NCBI RefSeq assembly: GCF_900156495.1
Contig: NZ_FTNT01000005.1
Span: forward strand, 64,148 to 128,147
Direction of reading: 5' to 3'
DNA length: 64,000 nucleotides
DNA from: Williamsia sterculiae
GTDB lineage: Bacteria; Actinomycetota; Actinomycetes; Mycobacteriales; Mycobacteriaceae
The notes beneath the pieces are model-generated. The model saw only the letters and a program-made list of their open reading frames with translations, was not told the origin of the DNA and made no database searches. The position numbers and the translations under genes were made by a program. Numbering within the stretch: the stretch's first letter is position 1; each line of letters starts with the position of its first letter. Below, one piece after another: positions 33,317-45,442 of the stretch.

Positions 33317-34279
33317 TCAGTCCCGGTCCGCGAGAGTGACCTCGAGCCCGCCGATGAGGTCGGCGCTGAAGTTGTAGATGAACGATCCGATGGTCGCCAA
33401 CGCGGTGAACAGCACCATGTTGATGGCGCCGATCAGCGCGGCGACACCGAAGACCCCGCCCGCGGTGATCTCGAACGACGAGGTGTCCGCGGTGTCATTC
33501 GACGACACGAGGGTCCCGAAGGAGCTGTTCACCTGATCCCACACACCCATGCCGTCGAGGATGAGGTACAGCACGCCGATCGCAATCATCCAGATGAAGA
33601 ACGACGCCACCGACAGCACCGCCGAGATCTTGAACGCCGACCACGGGTCCACCCGGCGCAGCTGCACCGCGGCCCGCAGCGGCCCCCGATGTCCCTGCGG
33701 ACCCGTCTCGGTGGGCACCGCGTGGTTGTGCGCCGGGTCGGCCTGCGGATGGTGGATGGCGTCGAGATCGGGTAGGTCGTCCGCGATCTCCGAACGGTCG
33801 ATGTTGCGCGTCGGGCCGTCGATGACCCGGCCCGTCGTCGTCGACCGACCCTGACGTTCCCCCCGCGCGGGAGACTCCGGCTTGCCGTCCTTGTCGAGCC
33901 GGGTGACCGGCGCCGGAGGAGACTGCTCGGATCCGTGCGGCCGGGGTGCGGCCGTCCCGGTGATCACCGGACGGCTGGTCTGGGGAGCACCGGTCTGGGG
34001 CCCGGCCGAGGGGGACCGACCCTGGGGTCCCCGGTCCTGCGAGCCCCGGTCCTGCGAGCCCCGGTCCTGCGGGCCACGCTCCCCCGGTGCCGGCGGGATG
34101 TTCTGCGGAGCCTGCCGCTGACCGCTGCCCCGTTGCCACGGGGGAACCCCACCGGGACCGGATGCCGACTGTTGTCCGGCACCGTTGGGCCCACGGTTGG
34201 CACCGGTGCGCACCGCATCCTGATCGAGGCGATCCTGTGCCGACTGCTGCCGGTCGCCGGGGTCGTTCGGTGTGCTCAC
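33317..34279 (-). CDS. DUF3566 domain membrane protein (Rv0007-like)
   Basis: 320 residues. A long disordered N-terminus (about 1-205), rich in Gln, Pro, Gly and Arg, includes a short tandem repeat (GSQDRGSQDRG). The C-terminal DUF3566 region (about 210-318) has two membrane helices (about 222-242 and 277-300) around the loop DGMGVWDQVNSSFGTLVSS. It lies directly downstream of gyrA in the order conserved across mycobacteria; its role is not known. ATG 34279, 59 bp after gyrA, probably in the same transcript. Confidence 0.88.
   Translation of the reverse strand: MSTPNDPGDRQQSAQDRLDQDAVRTGANRGPNGAGQQSASGPGGVPPWQRGSGQRQAPQNIPPAPGERGPQDRGSQDRGSQDRGPQGRSPSAGPQTGAPQTSRPVITGTAAPRPHGSEQSPPAPVTRLDKDGKPESPARGERQGRSTTTGRVIDGPTRNIDRSEIADDLPDLDAIHHPQADPAHNHAVPTETGPQGHRGPLRAAVQLRRVDPWSAFKISAVLSVASFFIWMIAIGVLYLILDGMGVWDQVNSSFGTLVSSNDTADTSSFEITAGGVFGVAALIGAINMVLFTALATIGSFIYNFSADLIGGLEVTLADRD
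34026..34070 (-). repeat. three 15-bp tandem repeats in the DUF3566 gene
   Basis: Units of GAGCCCCGGTCCTGC (first copy GGTCCCCGGTCCTGC) encode the DRGSQ/DRGPQ pentapeptides. The two full copies are identical, implying recent slippage. Confidence 0.75.
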
Positions 34280-34338
34280 CTGGATTCCTTAGGTCGTCGC
34301 GCGTGCCTCGACCGGGTTCTCGTACTCACCCGATCCGC

Positions 34339-36840
34339 CTACTCGCCGGTCGGCTCGTCGATCTCGTCGGCGTTCCGTGCGATAGCCAAGAGCGTAGTTC
34401 CTTCACCGAGGTTCATCAGTCGGACACCCTTGGTTTGGCGCCCTGCTTTTCGGACCTGGCGGGCCGCGGTACGGATGACACCACCGTTGGAGGTGATCGC
34501 GTAGACCTCGCTGTCGTCGTCGACGATGATGGCCCCGACCAGCGCGCCGCGACGCTTGTCGTACTGGATGGTCAACACACCCTTGCCGCCCCGACCCTGC
34601 GCCGTGTAGTCCTCCAGCGGGGTGCGTTTTGCGTACCCACCCGAGGTCGCGACCAGCAGATACGTCCCGTCCCGGACCACGGAGAGGCTGAGCAGTTCGT
34701 CGTCTTCGTTGAACCGCATGCCCTGCACGCCGGAGGTCTGACGACCCATCGGTCGCAGCGCCTCGTCGGTGGCCTCGAAGCGAATCGACTGCCCCTTCTT
34801 GGACACCAGCAACAGGTCATCGGCCGAGCTGCACAGCTGTGCGCCGACCAGCTCGTCGTCGCCCCGCAGGTTGATCGCCGCGATGCCGCCGGACCGGTTG
34901 GAGTCGAAATCGCTCAGCTTCGACTTCTTCACCAGACCGTTGCGGGTCGCCAACACGAGGTACGGCGCGTCGTCGTATCCGCGTATCTGGATGACCTGGG
35001 CGATCCGCTCCTCCGGCTGGAAGGCCAGCAGGTTCGCGACGTGCTGGCCGCGAGCGGTGCGATTGGCCTCGGGCAGCTCGTAGGCCTTGGCACGGTACAC
35101 CCGGCCCTTGGTGGTGAAGAACAGGATCCAGTCATGAGTGGAGGTGACGAAGAAGTGCCGGACGATGTCGTCCTGTTTGAGTCCTGCCCCTTGCACCCCC
35201 TTGCCGCCACGGCGCTGCGACCGATAGAGGTCGGTCTTGGTGCGCTTGGCGTACCCGGTCTCGGTGATGGTGACCACGACGTCCTCACGCGCGATGAGGT
35301 CCTCGTCGTTGACGTCTCCGTCGGCGGCGACGATCTGCGTGCGCCGGTCGTCGCCGTACCGCTCCACCACATCCTTGAGCTCGTCGCGGACGATCGCGCG
35401 CTGGCGCTCCGGACGGTCGAGGATGTCCTTCAGGTCCGCGATGTGCGCCTCGATCTCGGCGAGCTCGTCGACGATCTTCTGCCGCTCCAGCGCGGACAGT
35501 CGGCGGAGCTGCATCGCCAGGATGGCGTCGGCCTGGATCTCGTCGATCTCCAACAGGTCGATCAGCCCGCGGCGTGCGGTCTCGGTGTCGGCGGCCGCGC
35601 GGATCAGCGCGATCACCTCGTCGAGCGCGTCGAGTGCCTTGACCAGTCCGCGCAGGATGTGCGCGCGCTCCTCGGCCTTGCGCAAGCGGTATCGCGTCCG
35701 TCGGACGATCACGTCGATCTGGTGGACGATGTACATCCGGATCATCTGGTCGAGGCGCAACGTGCGCGGCACCCCGTCGACGATCGAGAGCATGTTCACC
35801 CCGAAGCTGGTCTGCAGCTGGGAATGCTTGTACAGGTTGTTGATGACGACCTTGGCCACCGCGTCGCGACGCAGGGTGACCACGATCCGCATCCCCACCC
35901 GATCCGAGGAGTGGTCCTCGATCCTGCTGATGCCCTTGAGTTTTCCCTCGTTCACCTGCTCGGCGATCGACTGGATCATCCGGTCGGGGTTCACCTGATA
36001 CGGCAATTCGGTGATGACGATCTGGGTGCCGCCGGTACGCGTTTCCTCGACGGTCAGCACACCGCGCATCCGGATCGAACCGCGTCCGGTGGTGTAGGCC
36101 TCGTGAATCCCCTGCGCGCCGACGATCAGCCCGTGGGTCGGGAAGTCCGGGCCCTTCACCCGCTCCATACACGCGGCGAGGGTCGTCTCCTCGTCGGCCT
36201 CGAAGTGTTCCAGGGACCAGAAGATCGCCTCGGCCACCTCGCGCAGGTTGTGCGGCGGGACGTTGGTGGCCATACCCACCGCAATACCGCCCGAGCCGTT
36301 CATCAGCAGGTTCGGCACCCGGCTGGGCAAGACCGTGGGCTCGGAGTTCTTGCCGTCGTAGTTCGGGACGAAATCGACGGTGTCCTCGTCGATGTCGCGC
36401 AACATCTCCATGGCCAGCGGGGTGAGGCGGGCCTCGGTGTAGCGCATCGCGGCCGGGCCGTCGTCACCGCGGGAACCGAAGTTGCCCTGCCCGTCGACCA
36501 ACGGATACCGCATCGACCACGGCTGGGCCAGACGGACCAGGGCGTCGTAGATCGCGCTGTCACCGTGCGGGTGGTAGTTACCCATGGTCTCGGCCACCGG
36601 CTTGGCGGCCTTCACATAGCTGCGGTCGGGTCGGAAACCGGCGTCGTACATCGCGTACAGCAGGCGCCGGTGGACCGGCTTGAGGCCGTCGCGAACCTCC
36701 GGCAGCGCGCGTCCGACGATCACGCTCATCGCGTAATCGATGTAGCTGCGCTGCATCTCCTGCTGGATGTCGACCGGCTCGATCCGGTCGCCTCCTCCGC
36801 CGTCGGTGGCACCTTCGGGAGGCAGGGTGGTGTCGGTCAT
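34339..36840 (-). CDS. gyrA: DNA gyrase subunit A
   Basis: An 833-residue type II topoisomerase subunit that cuts and rejoins DNA. The breakage-reunion domain (about 1-500) has the catalytic Tyr134 in AAMRYTEARLT. The quinolone region is HPHGDSAIYDALVRLAQ, with Ser95 and Asp99 at the E. coli Ser83/Asp87 positions. A GyrA-box-like RRGGKGVQG follows at about 537, then six beta-pinwheel blades to the end. The Ser at position 95 differs from the Ala of M. tuberculosis and is the quinolone-sensitive state of most bacteria. ATG 36840 follows AGAAAGTG. It is separated from gyrB by 99 bp holding a parS site. Confidence 0.98.
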   Translation of the reverse strand: MTDTTLPPEGATDGGGGDRIEPVDIQQEMQRSYIDYAMSVIVGRALPEVRDGLKPVHRRLLYAMYDAGFRPDRSYVKAAKPVAETMGNYHPHGDSAIYDALVRLAQPWSMRYPLVDGQGNFGSRGDDGPAAMRYTEARLTPLAMEMLRDIDEDTVDFVPNYDGKNSEPTVLPSRVPNLLMNGSGGIAVGMATNVPPHNLREVAEAIFWSLEHFEADEETTLAACMERVKGPDFPTHGLIVGAQGIHEAYTTGRGSIRMRGVLTVEETRTGGTQIVITELPYQVNPDRMIQSIAEQVNEGKLKGISRIEDHSSDRVGMRIVVTLRRDAVAKVVINNLYKHSQLQTSFGVNMLSIVDGVPRTLRLDQMIRMYIVHQIDVIVRRTRYRLRKAEERAHILRGLVKALDALDEVIALIRAAADTETARRGLIDLLEIDEIQADAILAMQLRRLSALERQKIVDELAEIEAHIADLKDILDRPERQRAIVRDELKDVVERYGDDRRTQIVAADGDVNDEDLIAREDVVVTITETGYAKRTKTDLYRSQRRGGKGVQGAGLKQDDIVRHFFVTSTHDWILFFTTKGRVYRAKAYELPEANRTARGQHVANLLAFQPEERIAQVIQIRGYDDAPYLVLATRNGLVKKSKLSDFDSNRSGGIAAINLRGDDELVGAQLCSSADDLLLVSKKGQSIRFEATDEALRPMGRQTSGVQGMRFNEDDELLSLSVVRDGTYLLVATSGGYAKRTPLEDYTAQGRGGKGVLTIQYDKRRGALVGAIIVDDDSEVYAITSNGGVIRTAARQVRKAGRQTKGVRLMNLGEGTTLLAIARNADEIDEPTGE

Positions 36841-36875
36841 CGTGTCACTTTCTTCTGGCGGGAGCGGCCGGCCGG

Positions 36876-36891
36876 CGTTTCACGTGAAACA
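36876..36891. promoter_or_regulatory. parS site between gyrB and gyrA
   Basis: CGTTTCACGTGAAACA matches the ParB-binding consensus TGTTTCACGTGAAACA at 15 of 16 positions and contains the full TTTCACGTGAAA core. It lies in the 99-bp gyrB-gyrA gap, about 7 kb from oriC and 12-13 kb from the parS cluster at rsmG/parA. Confidence 0.85.
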
Positions 36892-36939
36892 CCACCCGCG
36901 CGCTGTCTCACACGTGTCGACGTTCAGATGTCCCGATGG

Positions 36940-39361
<2,422 letters not shown>

Positions 39362-39949
39362 TCAACCGTAGGTGTCGCGCGGGCCGCGACCCCGGACGTG
39401 TCGGTCGCCCTTACGCCACGACGGGGCCTTCGGGCCGGTGATCCGGAGGCTGGTCACCACACCCTCGCCGACGGCCGCCGCCACCTTCTTCAGGATGTCC
39501 GTCTGGATCAGCCGCAACTGTGTCGCCCAGGCTGTCGACTCCGCGCTGACGTACAACACCCGGTCGCGTAGCTGCAGCGGTTGGGCGTGCGCGGCGATGT
39601 CGGTGCCGACGATCGTCTCCCAGCTGCCCATCACGGTGCCGTCGGCGACCCTGGGTTCCCACCCTCGCGATCTCGCGACGTCGCGGGTGAGCCGCCCGAA
39701 GGGCTGCGGATCTCGGGAGTCGGCACCCGGCCCGGACCAGCTGCGGCGCGAGGAGCGGGACGACGTCCGCCGCTGCGGCGACGTCCGGCCCTGTCCCACC
39801 GCCCGTCCGGACGCCTTCGCCGCGGCACGTGCTTCCTCGAGTGCGCGGCGCGCCATCTCGTATCCGGCCGATCCCCCACCTGCCGGTCCCGGCCGGTCGC
39901 TGCCGAGAGAATCGTCATCGGACGGACCGGTCGTCTGATCGCCTGTCAC
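39362..39949 (-). CDS. DUF721 / DciA-family protein
   Basis: 195 residues. An acidic, Ser-rich and then Arg-rich disordered N-terminus (about 1-85) precedes the DUF721 domain (about 90-180) with GSWETIVGTDIAAHAQPLQLRDRVLYVSAESTAWATQLRL. DciA is the ancestral replicative-helicase loader/operator in bacteria lacking DnaC; the actinobacterial recF-linked member (Rv0004) is placed in this family. It lies between recF (21 bp) and gyrB. The helicase-loading role is carried over from homologues. Confidence 0.88.
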   Translation of the reverse strand: MTGDQTTGPSDDDSLGSDRPGPAGGGSAGYEMARRALEEARAAAKASGRAVGQGRTSPQRRTSSRSSRRSWSGPGADSRDPQPFGRLTRDVARSRGWEPRVADGTVMGSWETIVGTDIAAHAQPLQLRDRVLYVSAESTAWATQLRLIQTDILKKVAAAVGEGVVTSLRITGPKAPSWRKGDRHVRGRGPRDTYG

Positions 39950-39970
39950 CTGCTCACCGCCCTCTCGCGG

Positions 39971-41149
39971 TCATCGGAGAACCGACCGTCGCCCACCGGG
40001 TTCCACGTCTTCCACCGACACCTCGACCCGTCGGCCACCGATCTCATCCGGGATGTCCTCGGCCACCGCGGCGGTGATCAGCAGTTGTTCGGCGCCTGCG
40101 ACGAAGTCGACGAGATGGCTGCGACGCCGGGCATCCAGCTCGGCGAACACGTCGTCGAGCATGAGCACCGGTTCCACCCCGTCGGACCGCACCAGCTCCA
40201 CCGATCCCAACCGCAGAGCCAGCGCCAACGACCAGGATTCCCCGTGGCTGGCATACCCTTTCGCGAGATCCGCCCCGAGATGGAGATCGAGATCGTCTCG
40301 GTGCGGCCCCACCAGGCACACGCCTCGCTCGATCTCCTTGGCGCGCAGCTCCGCGAGTCGGGTCAACAGGACCGCCTCGATGTACTCCACGTCGGCCGCA
40401 CCCGGCGCCGGCGAACCGTCACCGTCGATCTCCGCTCCGGCCGACGCCCGGTACCGCATCGCCACCGGTCGAGAATGTGGGGCGATGGACGCGTAGGCGG
40501 CGATGACATGCGGTGCCAACGCCGCGACCGTGTCCAATCGTGCGGCCGTGACCTGCGCACCGTGTGCGGCCAGCTGACCGTCCCACACGTCGAGCGTGCT
40601 GACCACCGACGCCGCATCCTGTCCGCCGCGGCGCATCGCCGCGGCCGCCGTCTTCAACAGTGCCGAGCGCTGCCGCAACACCCGGTCGTAGTCGGCACGC
40701 GCGGCAACGAATCGGGGTCCGCGCATTGCCGCGAGATCGTCGAGGAACCGCCGCCGCTCCCCCGGATCACCCCGGATCAGCAACAGATCCTCGGGAGCGA
40801 ACATCACCGTCCGCAGGATGCCGAGCACGTCGCGCGCCTTGCGCGCCGGCGCACCGTTGATGGCCGCCCGGTTCGCCCGACCCGGTGTGACGACCACCTC
40901 GACGGTGAGTTCACGACCCGAATTCTCGACCGTCGCACTAATCTTGGCGTCGGAGGTCCCCGATCTCAGGAGGTTCTGGTCGGAGCCGACCCGGTGCGAC
41001 CGGAGGTTCGCCAGATAGAACAACGACTCCAACAGGTTGGTCTTGCCGAAGCCGTTGCGTCCGGTGAACACGGTTGCACCGGGTCCCAGCTGCAGCGTCA
41101 CCGACTCCCAGGATCGGAAGTCGCGCAAGCTCAGCTGACGTACATACAC
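39971..41149 (-). CDS. recF: RecF: recombination/replication gap-repair ATPase
   Basis: A 392-residue ABC/SMC-like ATPase acting with RecO and RecR at gaps. The P-loop is GRNGFGKTNLLESL (about 33-46). The signature LVGPHRDDLDLHL and Walker B VLMLDDVFAELD lie near the C terminus. Start GTG 41149 gives VYVRQLSLRDFRSW, the usual N-terminus. The open frame to 41200 would overlap gnd and adds an untypical leader. It lies 16 bp after gnd. Confidence 0.95.
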   Translation of the reverse strand: MYVRQLSLRDFRSWESVTLQLGPGATVFTGRNGFGKTNLLESLFYLANLRSHRVGSDQNLLRSGTSDAKISATVENSGRELTVEVVVTPGRANRAAINGAPARKARDVLGILRTVMFAPEDLLLIRGDPGERRRFLDDLAAMRGPRFVAARADYDRVLRQRSALLKTAAAAMRRGGQDAASVVSTLDVWDGQLAAHGAQVTAARLDTVAALAPHVIAAYASIAPHSRPVAMRYRASAGAEIDGDGSPAPGAADVEYIEAVLLTRLAELRAKEIERGVCLVGPHRDDLDLHLGADLAKGYASHGESWSLALALRLGSVELVRSDGVEPVLMLDDVFAELDARRRSHLVDFVAGAEQLLITAAVAEDIPDEIGGRRVEVSVEDVEPGGRRSVLR

Positions 41150-41165
41150 CTCGTCCGAAGATCTC

Positions 41166-42059
41166 TCACGAACCGCTCTTGTGGTGCATGGAGTGCCCAC
41201 CGAACTGATTCCGCAACGCCGACACTGCTTTCAGTGCGGGTGAACCGGACTCCTGCCGCGAGGCGAACCGCGCGAACAGTGCAGCCGAGATGACGTTGGC
41301 GGGCACCGAATGCCGGATCGCCTCCTCGACGGTCCACCGACCCTCGCCGGAATCGGTGGTGTAGTCGGAGATCTCCTCGAGACCCGGATCCTCCTGCAGA
41401 GCACGCACCAGCAGATCCAACAACCACGAACGGATGACCGTGCCGTGGGTCCAGGCCTGCAGCACACCGGTCACGTTCTCGACCAACGGCTCGGCGGCGA
41501 GCAGCTCGTATCCCTCACCGTAGGCGTGCATGAGTCCGTACTCGATGCCGTTGTGCACCATCTTGGCGTAGTGACCGGCACCCACCGGCCCGGCGTGCAC
41601 GAAGCCGTCCGCCCGGTCACCCGGCGGGCGCAGTGCGTCGAAGACGGGCATGGCGAACTCGATGTCGGCATCGGAGCCGCCGGCCATCAGGCCGTAGCCG
41701 TTCTCCAGACCCCACACACCACCCGAGACACCACAATCGATGTACCGAACCTCTTTCTCCGCCAACAACTTCGCGTTCACCGCGTCGTCGGTGTAGCGCG
41801 AGTTACCGCCGTCGATCACCAGGTCGCCCGGCGACAACAGATCCGCCAGGGTGGCGACCGTGTCGCGCGTGGGCGCACCGGACGGGACCATCACCCAGAT
41901 GATGCGCGGTCCCTCCAGCGCAGCCACCAGCCCCTCGAGGTCGGGGACGTCGGTGACCTCCGGACGCGGGTCGTAACCGACCACTCCGATGTCGAACTTC
42001 TTCAGGCGCTCCCGCATGTTCGCGCCCATCTTGCCGAGACCGATCAGACCAATCTGCAT
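41166..42059 (-). CDS. gnd: 6-phosphogluconate dehydrogenase, decarboxylating (short, YqeC-type)
   Basis: A 297-residue dehydrogenase converting 6-phosphogluconate to ribulose 5-phosphate and CO2. The Rossmann motif is MQIGLIGLGKMGANM. Substrate-site motifs are DGGNSRYTDD, CGVSGGVWGLENGYGLMAGG and HYAKMVHNGIEYG. The about 300-residue length marks the short form, commonly NAD-preferring (family knowledge). ATG 42059 follows AAAGGTG; GTG 42068 is an alternative. It sits between dnaN and recF, where M. tuberculosis has no gene; this placement occurs in Rhodococcus/Nocardia/Gordonia-type genomes. Confidence 0.94.
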   Translation of the reverse strand: MQIGLIGLGKMGANMRERLKKFDIGVVGYDPRPEVTDVPDLEGLVAALEGPRIIWVMVPSGAPTRDTVATLADLLSPGDLVIDGGNSRYTDDAVNAKLLAEKEVRYIDCGVSGGVWGLENGYGLMAGGSDADIEFAMPVFDALRPPGDRADGFVHAGPVGAGHYAKMVHNGIEYGLMHAYGEGYELLAAEPLVENVTGVLQAWTHGTVIRSWLLDLLVRALQEDPGLEEISDYTTDSGEGRWTVEEAIRHSVPANVISAALFARFASRQESGSPALKAVSALRNQFGGHSMHHKSGS

Positions 42060-42174
42060 GCCGCGCACCTTTCGATGTTCGCTGTGTCCCCTATGCTTCT
42101 ACTGTCTGCGGCCGCTGCGCACAACAGCTACGACGTCGGATTCCCGACCCACCGGCCCGACACGCGGGGATCGA

Positions 42175-43362
42175 TCAACCGGGCAGACGCACCGGCATCA
42201 ACAAATAGGTGAAATCGCTCGCCGGAGCGGGGAAAGCACCCGAATCATCGGCCGCCGGCGGCTCACCGGTCCCGGGCCGCAGTACGGCAGGCCTGCTGGG
42301 GGTGGTGAAGCCGAACTCCACCGTCGAGGCGTTGAGTGCCGACAGCCCGTCGAGCAGGTAACCGGGGTTGAAGGCGATGGTCAGCGGGTCGCCGTAGAAC
42401 TCGACAGGCAATTCCTCCTGGGCGCTGCCCGCGTCCTCACCTCCCGCCGACAGCTGCACCGAACCCTCGGAGAACTCGAGACGGACCTGGGCACCCCGTT
42501 CGGCGACCAGCGAGACCCGCTTGATGACGTCGACCAGTGGCGCGATGTCGGTGACGGCCATCGCGGTGTGGGTCGGCGGTAACAGCTGACGGAATTTCGG
42601 GAACTCGGCGTCGAGCAACCGACTGGTGGTCTTGCGATGGGCGCCGACGATACCGAGTAATCCGTCGGTGCCGATCGACGAGCCGCTGCCCAGAGCCAAA
42701 GAGAGATCGGAACCGTCCTCGGCACCAGCCGATTTCGCCGATTCGGAGAGAGTCTTGGCAGGTACCAACACGGCGGCGGACACCTCCGCGGAACCGGGTT
42801 GCCAGTGCACCTCGCGCACCGCGAGACGGAACCGGTCGGTGGCGGCGAGCACGATCCGCTCACCCTCGATCTCCATGCGGATGCCGGTCAGCATCGGGAG
42901 CGTGTCGTCCCTGCCCGCGGCCACAGCGACCTGCGAGATGGCCTCGGCAAAGTCCTGGACGGCGATCGCGCCGGTGGTCGGCGGCACGTCGGGCAGCTGC
43001 GGGTAGTCCTCGACCGGCATGGTGGGCAACGAGAAGCGGGCACTGCCGCATCGGATCGCGACCCGCGAACCGTCCAGCGCCACGTCGACCGGCTTCGCGG
43101 GCAGCGAGCGGGTGATGTCGGCCAGCAGTTTGCCCGAGACCAGAACCTGACCCTCATCGGCCACCTCGGCCGACACCTCGGCGTTGGCGGAGACCTCGTA
43201 GTCGAATCCTGCGACGGTCAACCCGTTGTCGTCGGCGGTCAGGACCACACAACCGAGAACCGGGACGGGCGGACGACTGGGCAGGCTACGTGCCACCCAG
43301 GCAACGGAATCGGCGAACTCGTCGCGTGTGACACGAAACTTCACGGTGGTCGGGACTCCCAT
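42175..43362 (-). CDS. dnaN: DNA polymerase III beta subunit (sliding clamp)
   Basis: A 395-residue ring-forming clamp of three similar domains (about 1-125, 130-260, 265-395). Recognisable pieces are [20 protein letters not shown] at the start, [12 protein letters not shown] in the middle and the C-terminal [12 protein letters not shown] that forms part of the partner-binding pocket. ATG 43362 (MGVPTTVKF) is preferred. The frame is open further upstream into the origin region, but that part is not clamp sequence. An Asp/Ser/Pro-rich loop near 365-380 is longer than in E. coli. Confidence 0.97.
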   Translation of the reverse strand: MGVPTTVKFRVTRDEFADSVAWVARSLPSRPPVPVLGCVVLTADDNGLTVAGFDYEVSANAEVSAEVADEGQVLVSGKLLADITRSLPAKPVDVALDGSRVAIRCGSARFSLPTMPVEDYPQLPDVPPTTGAIAVQDFAEAISQVAVAAGRDDTLPMLTGIRMEIEGERIVLAATDRFRLAVREVHWQPGSAEVSAAVLVPAKTLSESAKSAGAEDGSDLSLALGSGSSIGTDGLLGIVGAHRKTTSRLLDAEFPKFRQLLPPTHTAMAVTDIAPLVDVIKRVSLVAERGAQVRLEFSEGSVQLSAGGEDAGSAQEELPVEFYGDPLTIAFNPGYLLDGLSALNASTVEFGFTTPSRPAVLRPGTGEPPAADDSGAFPAPASDFTYLLMPVRLPG

Positions 43363-43537
43363 GTCGTCGAACGGTGCAGGTGACGCGATCGGCGCGAATG
43401 ACACGATCGGACTGCGACGGGTTGTCGTCGCTGATCCACTGTAGAGCTCCGGACCGGGTACGGGCGGCAATGGGTCGGTTTCACCGAGCACCTCGGGGAC
43501 CCGCTGACAGGTGTGATTCCACAGCGGCTCTTTCTGA

Positions 43538-43564
43538 AGAGATTCTTCTAGAGAGAGATTCTTC
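43538..43564. repeat. AGAGATTCTTC direct repeat, candidate DNA-unwinding element
   Basis: AGAGATTCTTC occurs at 43538-43548 and 43554-43564 in one of the least GC-rich parts of the origin region, 23 bp from the nearest DnaA box. Repeats of this kind next to DnaA boxes often melt first; this is inference. Confidence 0.4.
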
Positions 43565-43586
43565 ATGGTCATAGGTGCTGTGCAAA

Positions 43587-43595
43587 CTGTGGACA
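43587..43595 (-). promoter_or_regulatory. DnaA box (TTGTCCACA)
   Basis: TGTGGACAA on the plus strand is the exact reverse complement of the actinobacterial consensus. It lies beside the AT-richer repeat in oriC. Confidence 0.75.
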
Positions 43596-43733
43596 AGGGC
43601 GCATCGGCACAGGTCGCCCGGCCAGAGGTGATGTGCACCGGGGGTGGAACAACGCCGCGGCCGCCTCACCGCAGCTGTGCACGGACGAGAGTTGTTCTTC
43701 TCCGTCCACCCGCAGTCCACATGTCCCGGCAAG

Positions 43734-43754
43734 TTATCCACTGACTTGTCCACA
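43734..43754 (+). promoter_or_regulatory. pair of DnaA boxes
   Basis: TTATCCACT (43734-43742) and TTGTCCACA (43746-43754) are in the same orientation, 12 bp centre to centre, about one helical turn. A degenerate CAGTCCACA lies just upstream at 43713. The spacing suits cooperative DnaA binding. Confidence 0.8.
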
Positions 43755-43939
43755 GCTGGGGAATGCCCATTGCGCCCCAACTGTCACAGGAAGTTCTCAG
43801 CGAAACCCTCTGGTGTGGGTCGAGACGTGTCTGTTTTCGAGGCAGCCGACATGGCCGGCCGAGAGGCCGGAGAGGGGTGGTCGCCGAGTGCGACACGGGT
43901 GCGCACCGTCCCGAGCATGTGGTGCGAGCGACAGAAGGG

Positions 43940-45442
43940 TCAGCGGCGGGAGCGCTGTTTGATCCGTGCGGTGAGCTCTTGGACGTGCTCGTAGACCCGT
44001 CGGCGCTCGGCCATCTCCTTGCGGATCTTCTTGTCCGCGTACATGACCGTGGTGTGGTCGCGGTTGAAGGTCTCACCGATCTTGGGCAGTGAGAGGTCGG
44101 TGAGCTCGCGGCAGAGATACATGGAGATCTGCCGGGCCTGGGCGATCGAGCGGGCCTTGCCGGGACCGCGGAGTTCCTCCACCGAGACGTCGAAGTACTC
44201 GGCGGTGATGGCCAGGATGGTCGGGGCGTTGATCTCCAGGGTGCTGGAGTCGGGCAGGAGTGCCTGCAGGACGATGTCGGCCAACGAGCGGTCGAGTTCG
44301 GTGTTGTTCAGCGAGGCGAAGGCGGTGACCCGGATCAACGCACCCTCGAGTTCGCGGATGTTGCGTTCGATCTTGGAGGCGATCAGTTCCAGCACGTCAT
44401 CGGGGACCTGCAGGTTGTCCATCTGCGCCTTCTTGCGCAGGATGGCGATGCGCGTCTCGAGCTCGGGTGGTTGGACGTCGGTGATCAGCCCCCACTCGAA
44501 TCGGGTGCGTAGCCGGTCTTCAAGTGTCGCAAGCTGTTTGGGTGGACGATCGGAGGACACCACGATCTGCTTGTTGGTGTTGTGCAGGGTGTTGAAGGTG
44601 TGGAAGAACTCTTCCTGGATACCTTCTTTGCCCACCAGGAACTGGATGTCGTCGACGAGCAGTACGTCGACATCGCGGTAGCGGCGTTTGAATGCGACCC
44701 GACGGTCATCACGCAACGAGTTGATGAAGTCGTTGGTGAACTCCTCGGTGGACACGTATTTCACCCGCATACCGGGGAACAGGCGTTGGGTGTAGTGACC
44801 CGCGGCGTGCAGCAGATGGGTCTTGCCGAGCCCGGACTCACCCCAGATGAACAGGGGGTTGTAGGCCCGTGCGGGTGCCTCCGAGATGGCGACCGCAGCG
44901 GCGTGGGCGAAACGGTTGGACGCCCCGATGACGAAGGTGTCGAAGGTGTACTTGGAGTTGAGGCTCGAATCCTGCGATCCACCGACGGGTGCGGTGGAGG
45001 ACGTGCCGTTGGTGAAGTATTTCGACCACTGGTCGTCGGTGTACCGCGGGGCCTGCTCGGCACGGCGGCCGCCGAACGTGTCGTCACCGGACAGGTCGGA
45101 GACTCCGTCGGTGTCTGCGGATGTGGGGCCCGCCTCGACGGGTCGGACCTCCGAGGGCGCTTCCATCGGTGCGATCCGAACCCCGAGGTCGACGTCCTGA
45201 CCGAGATGCCGGGACAACGACGACCGGATGGACTCGCGGAGTCCGCGTTCGATCTGTTCCTGCACGAGCTGGGTGGGCACGGTCAACAGCGCGAAACCCT
45301 CGGCCAGCGTCAGCGGCTGTACCAGCGACAACCAGGCCTTCTGCTGCCGACTGAGGGGTTCGTGGGCACCGGCGGTGTCGTCGTTGAGTTCGGTGACCAC
45401 CCGACCCCAGACCTCGCCGAAACTGTCCCGATCGCCGCTCAT
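43940..45442 (-). CDS. dnaA: DnaA: chromosomal replication initiator
   Basis: A 500-residue AAA+ initiator. Domain I (about 1-95) has [12 protein letters not shown] and [21 protein letters not shown] disordered domain II (about 96-165) follows. Domain III has Walker [11 protein letters not shown] and Walker B LLVDDIQF. The domain IV helix-turn-helix has [18 protein letters not shown], which reads DnaA boxes. ATG 45442 begins [12 protein letters not shown]; the open frame upstream to 46639 is non-coding promoter sequence. Its promoter region has its own DnaA-box cluster, so autoregulation is likely. Confidence 0.98.
   Translation of the reverse strand: MSGDRDSFGEVWGRVVTELNDDTAGAHEPLSRQQKAWLSLVQPLTLAEGFALLTVPTQLVQEQIERGLRESIRSSLSRHLGQDVDLGVRIAPMEAPSEVRPVEAGPTSADTDGVSDLSGDDTFGGRRAEQAPRYTDDQWSKYFTNGTSSTAPVGGSQDSSLNSKYTFDTFVIGASNRFAHAAAVAISEAPARAYNPLFIWGESGLGKTHLLHAAGHYTQRLFPGMRVKYVSTEEFTNDFINSLRDDRRVAFKRRYRDVDVLLVDDIQFLVGKEGIQEEFFHTFNTLHNTNKQIVVSSDRPPKQLATLEDRLRTRFEWGLITDVQPPELETRIAILRKKAQMDNLQVPDDVLELIASKIERNIRELEGALIRVTAFASLNNTELDRSLADIVLQALLPDSSTLEINAPTILAITAEYFDVSVEELRGPGKARSIAQARQISMYLCRELTDLSLPKIGETFNRDHTTVMYADKKIRKEMAERRRVYEHVQELTARIKQRSRR

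Larger units (their letters stand above)
43363..43939. other. oriC region (dnaA-dnaN intergenic)
   Basis: 577 bp with no credible gene between dnaN and dnaA, the origin position in mycobacteria. It contains two perfect or near-perfect DnaA boxes side by side (43734-43754), an inverted box (43587-43595), several degenerate TCCAC elements, and a locally AT-richer stretch with a direct repeat (43531-43580) that could be the unwinding element. Confidence 0.85.
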
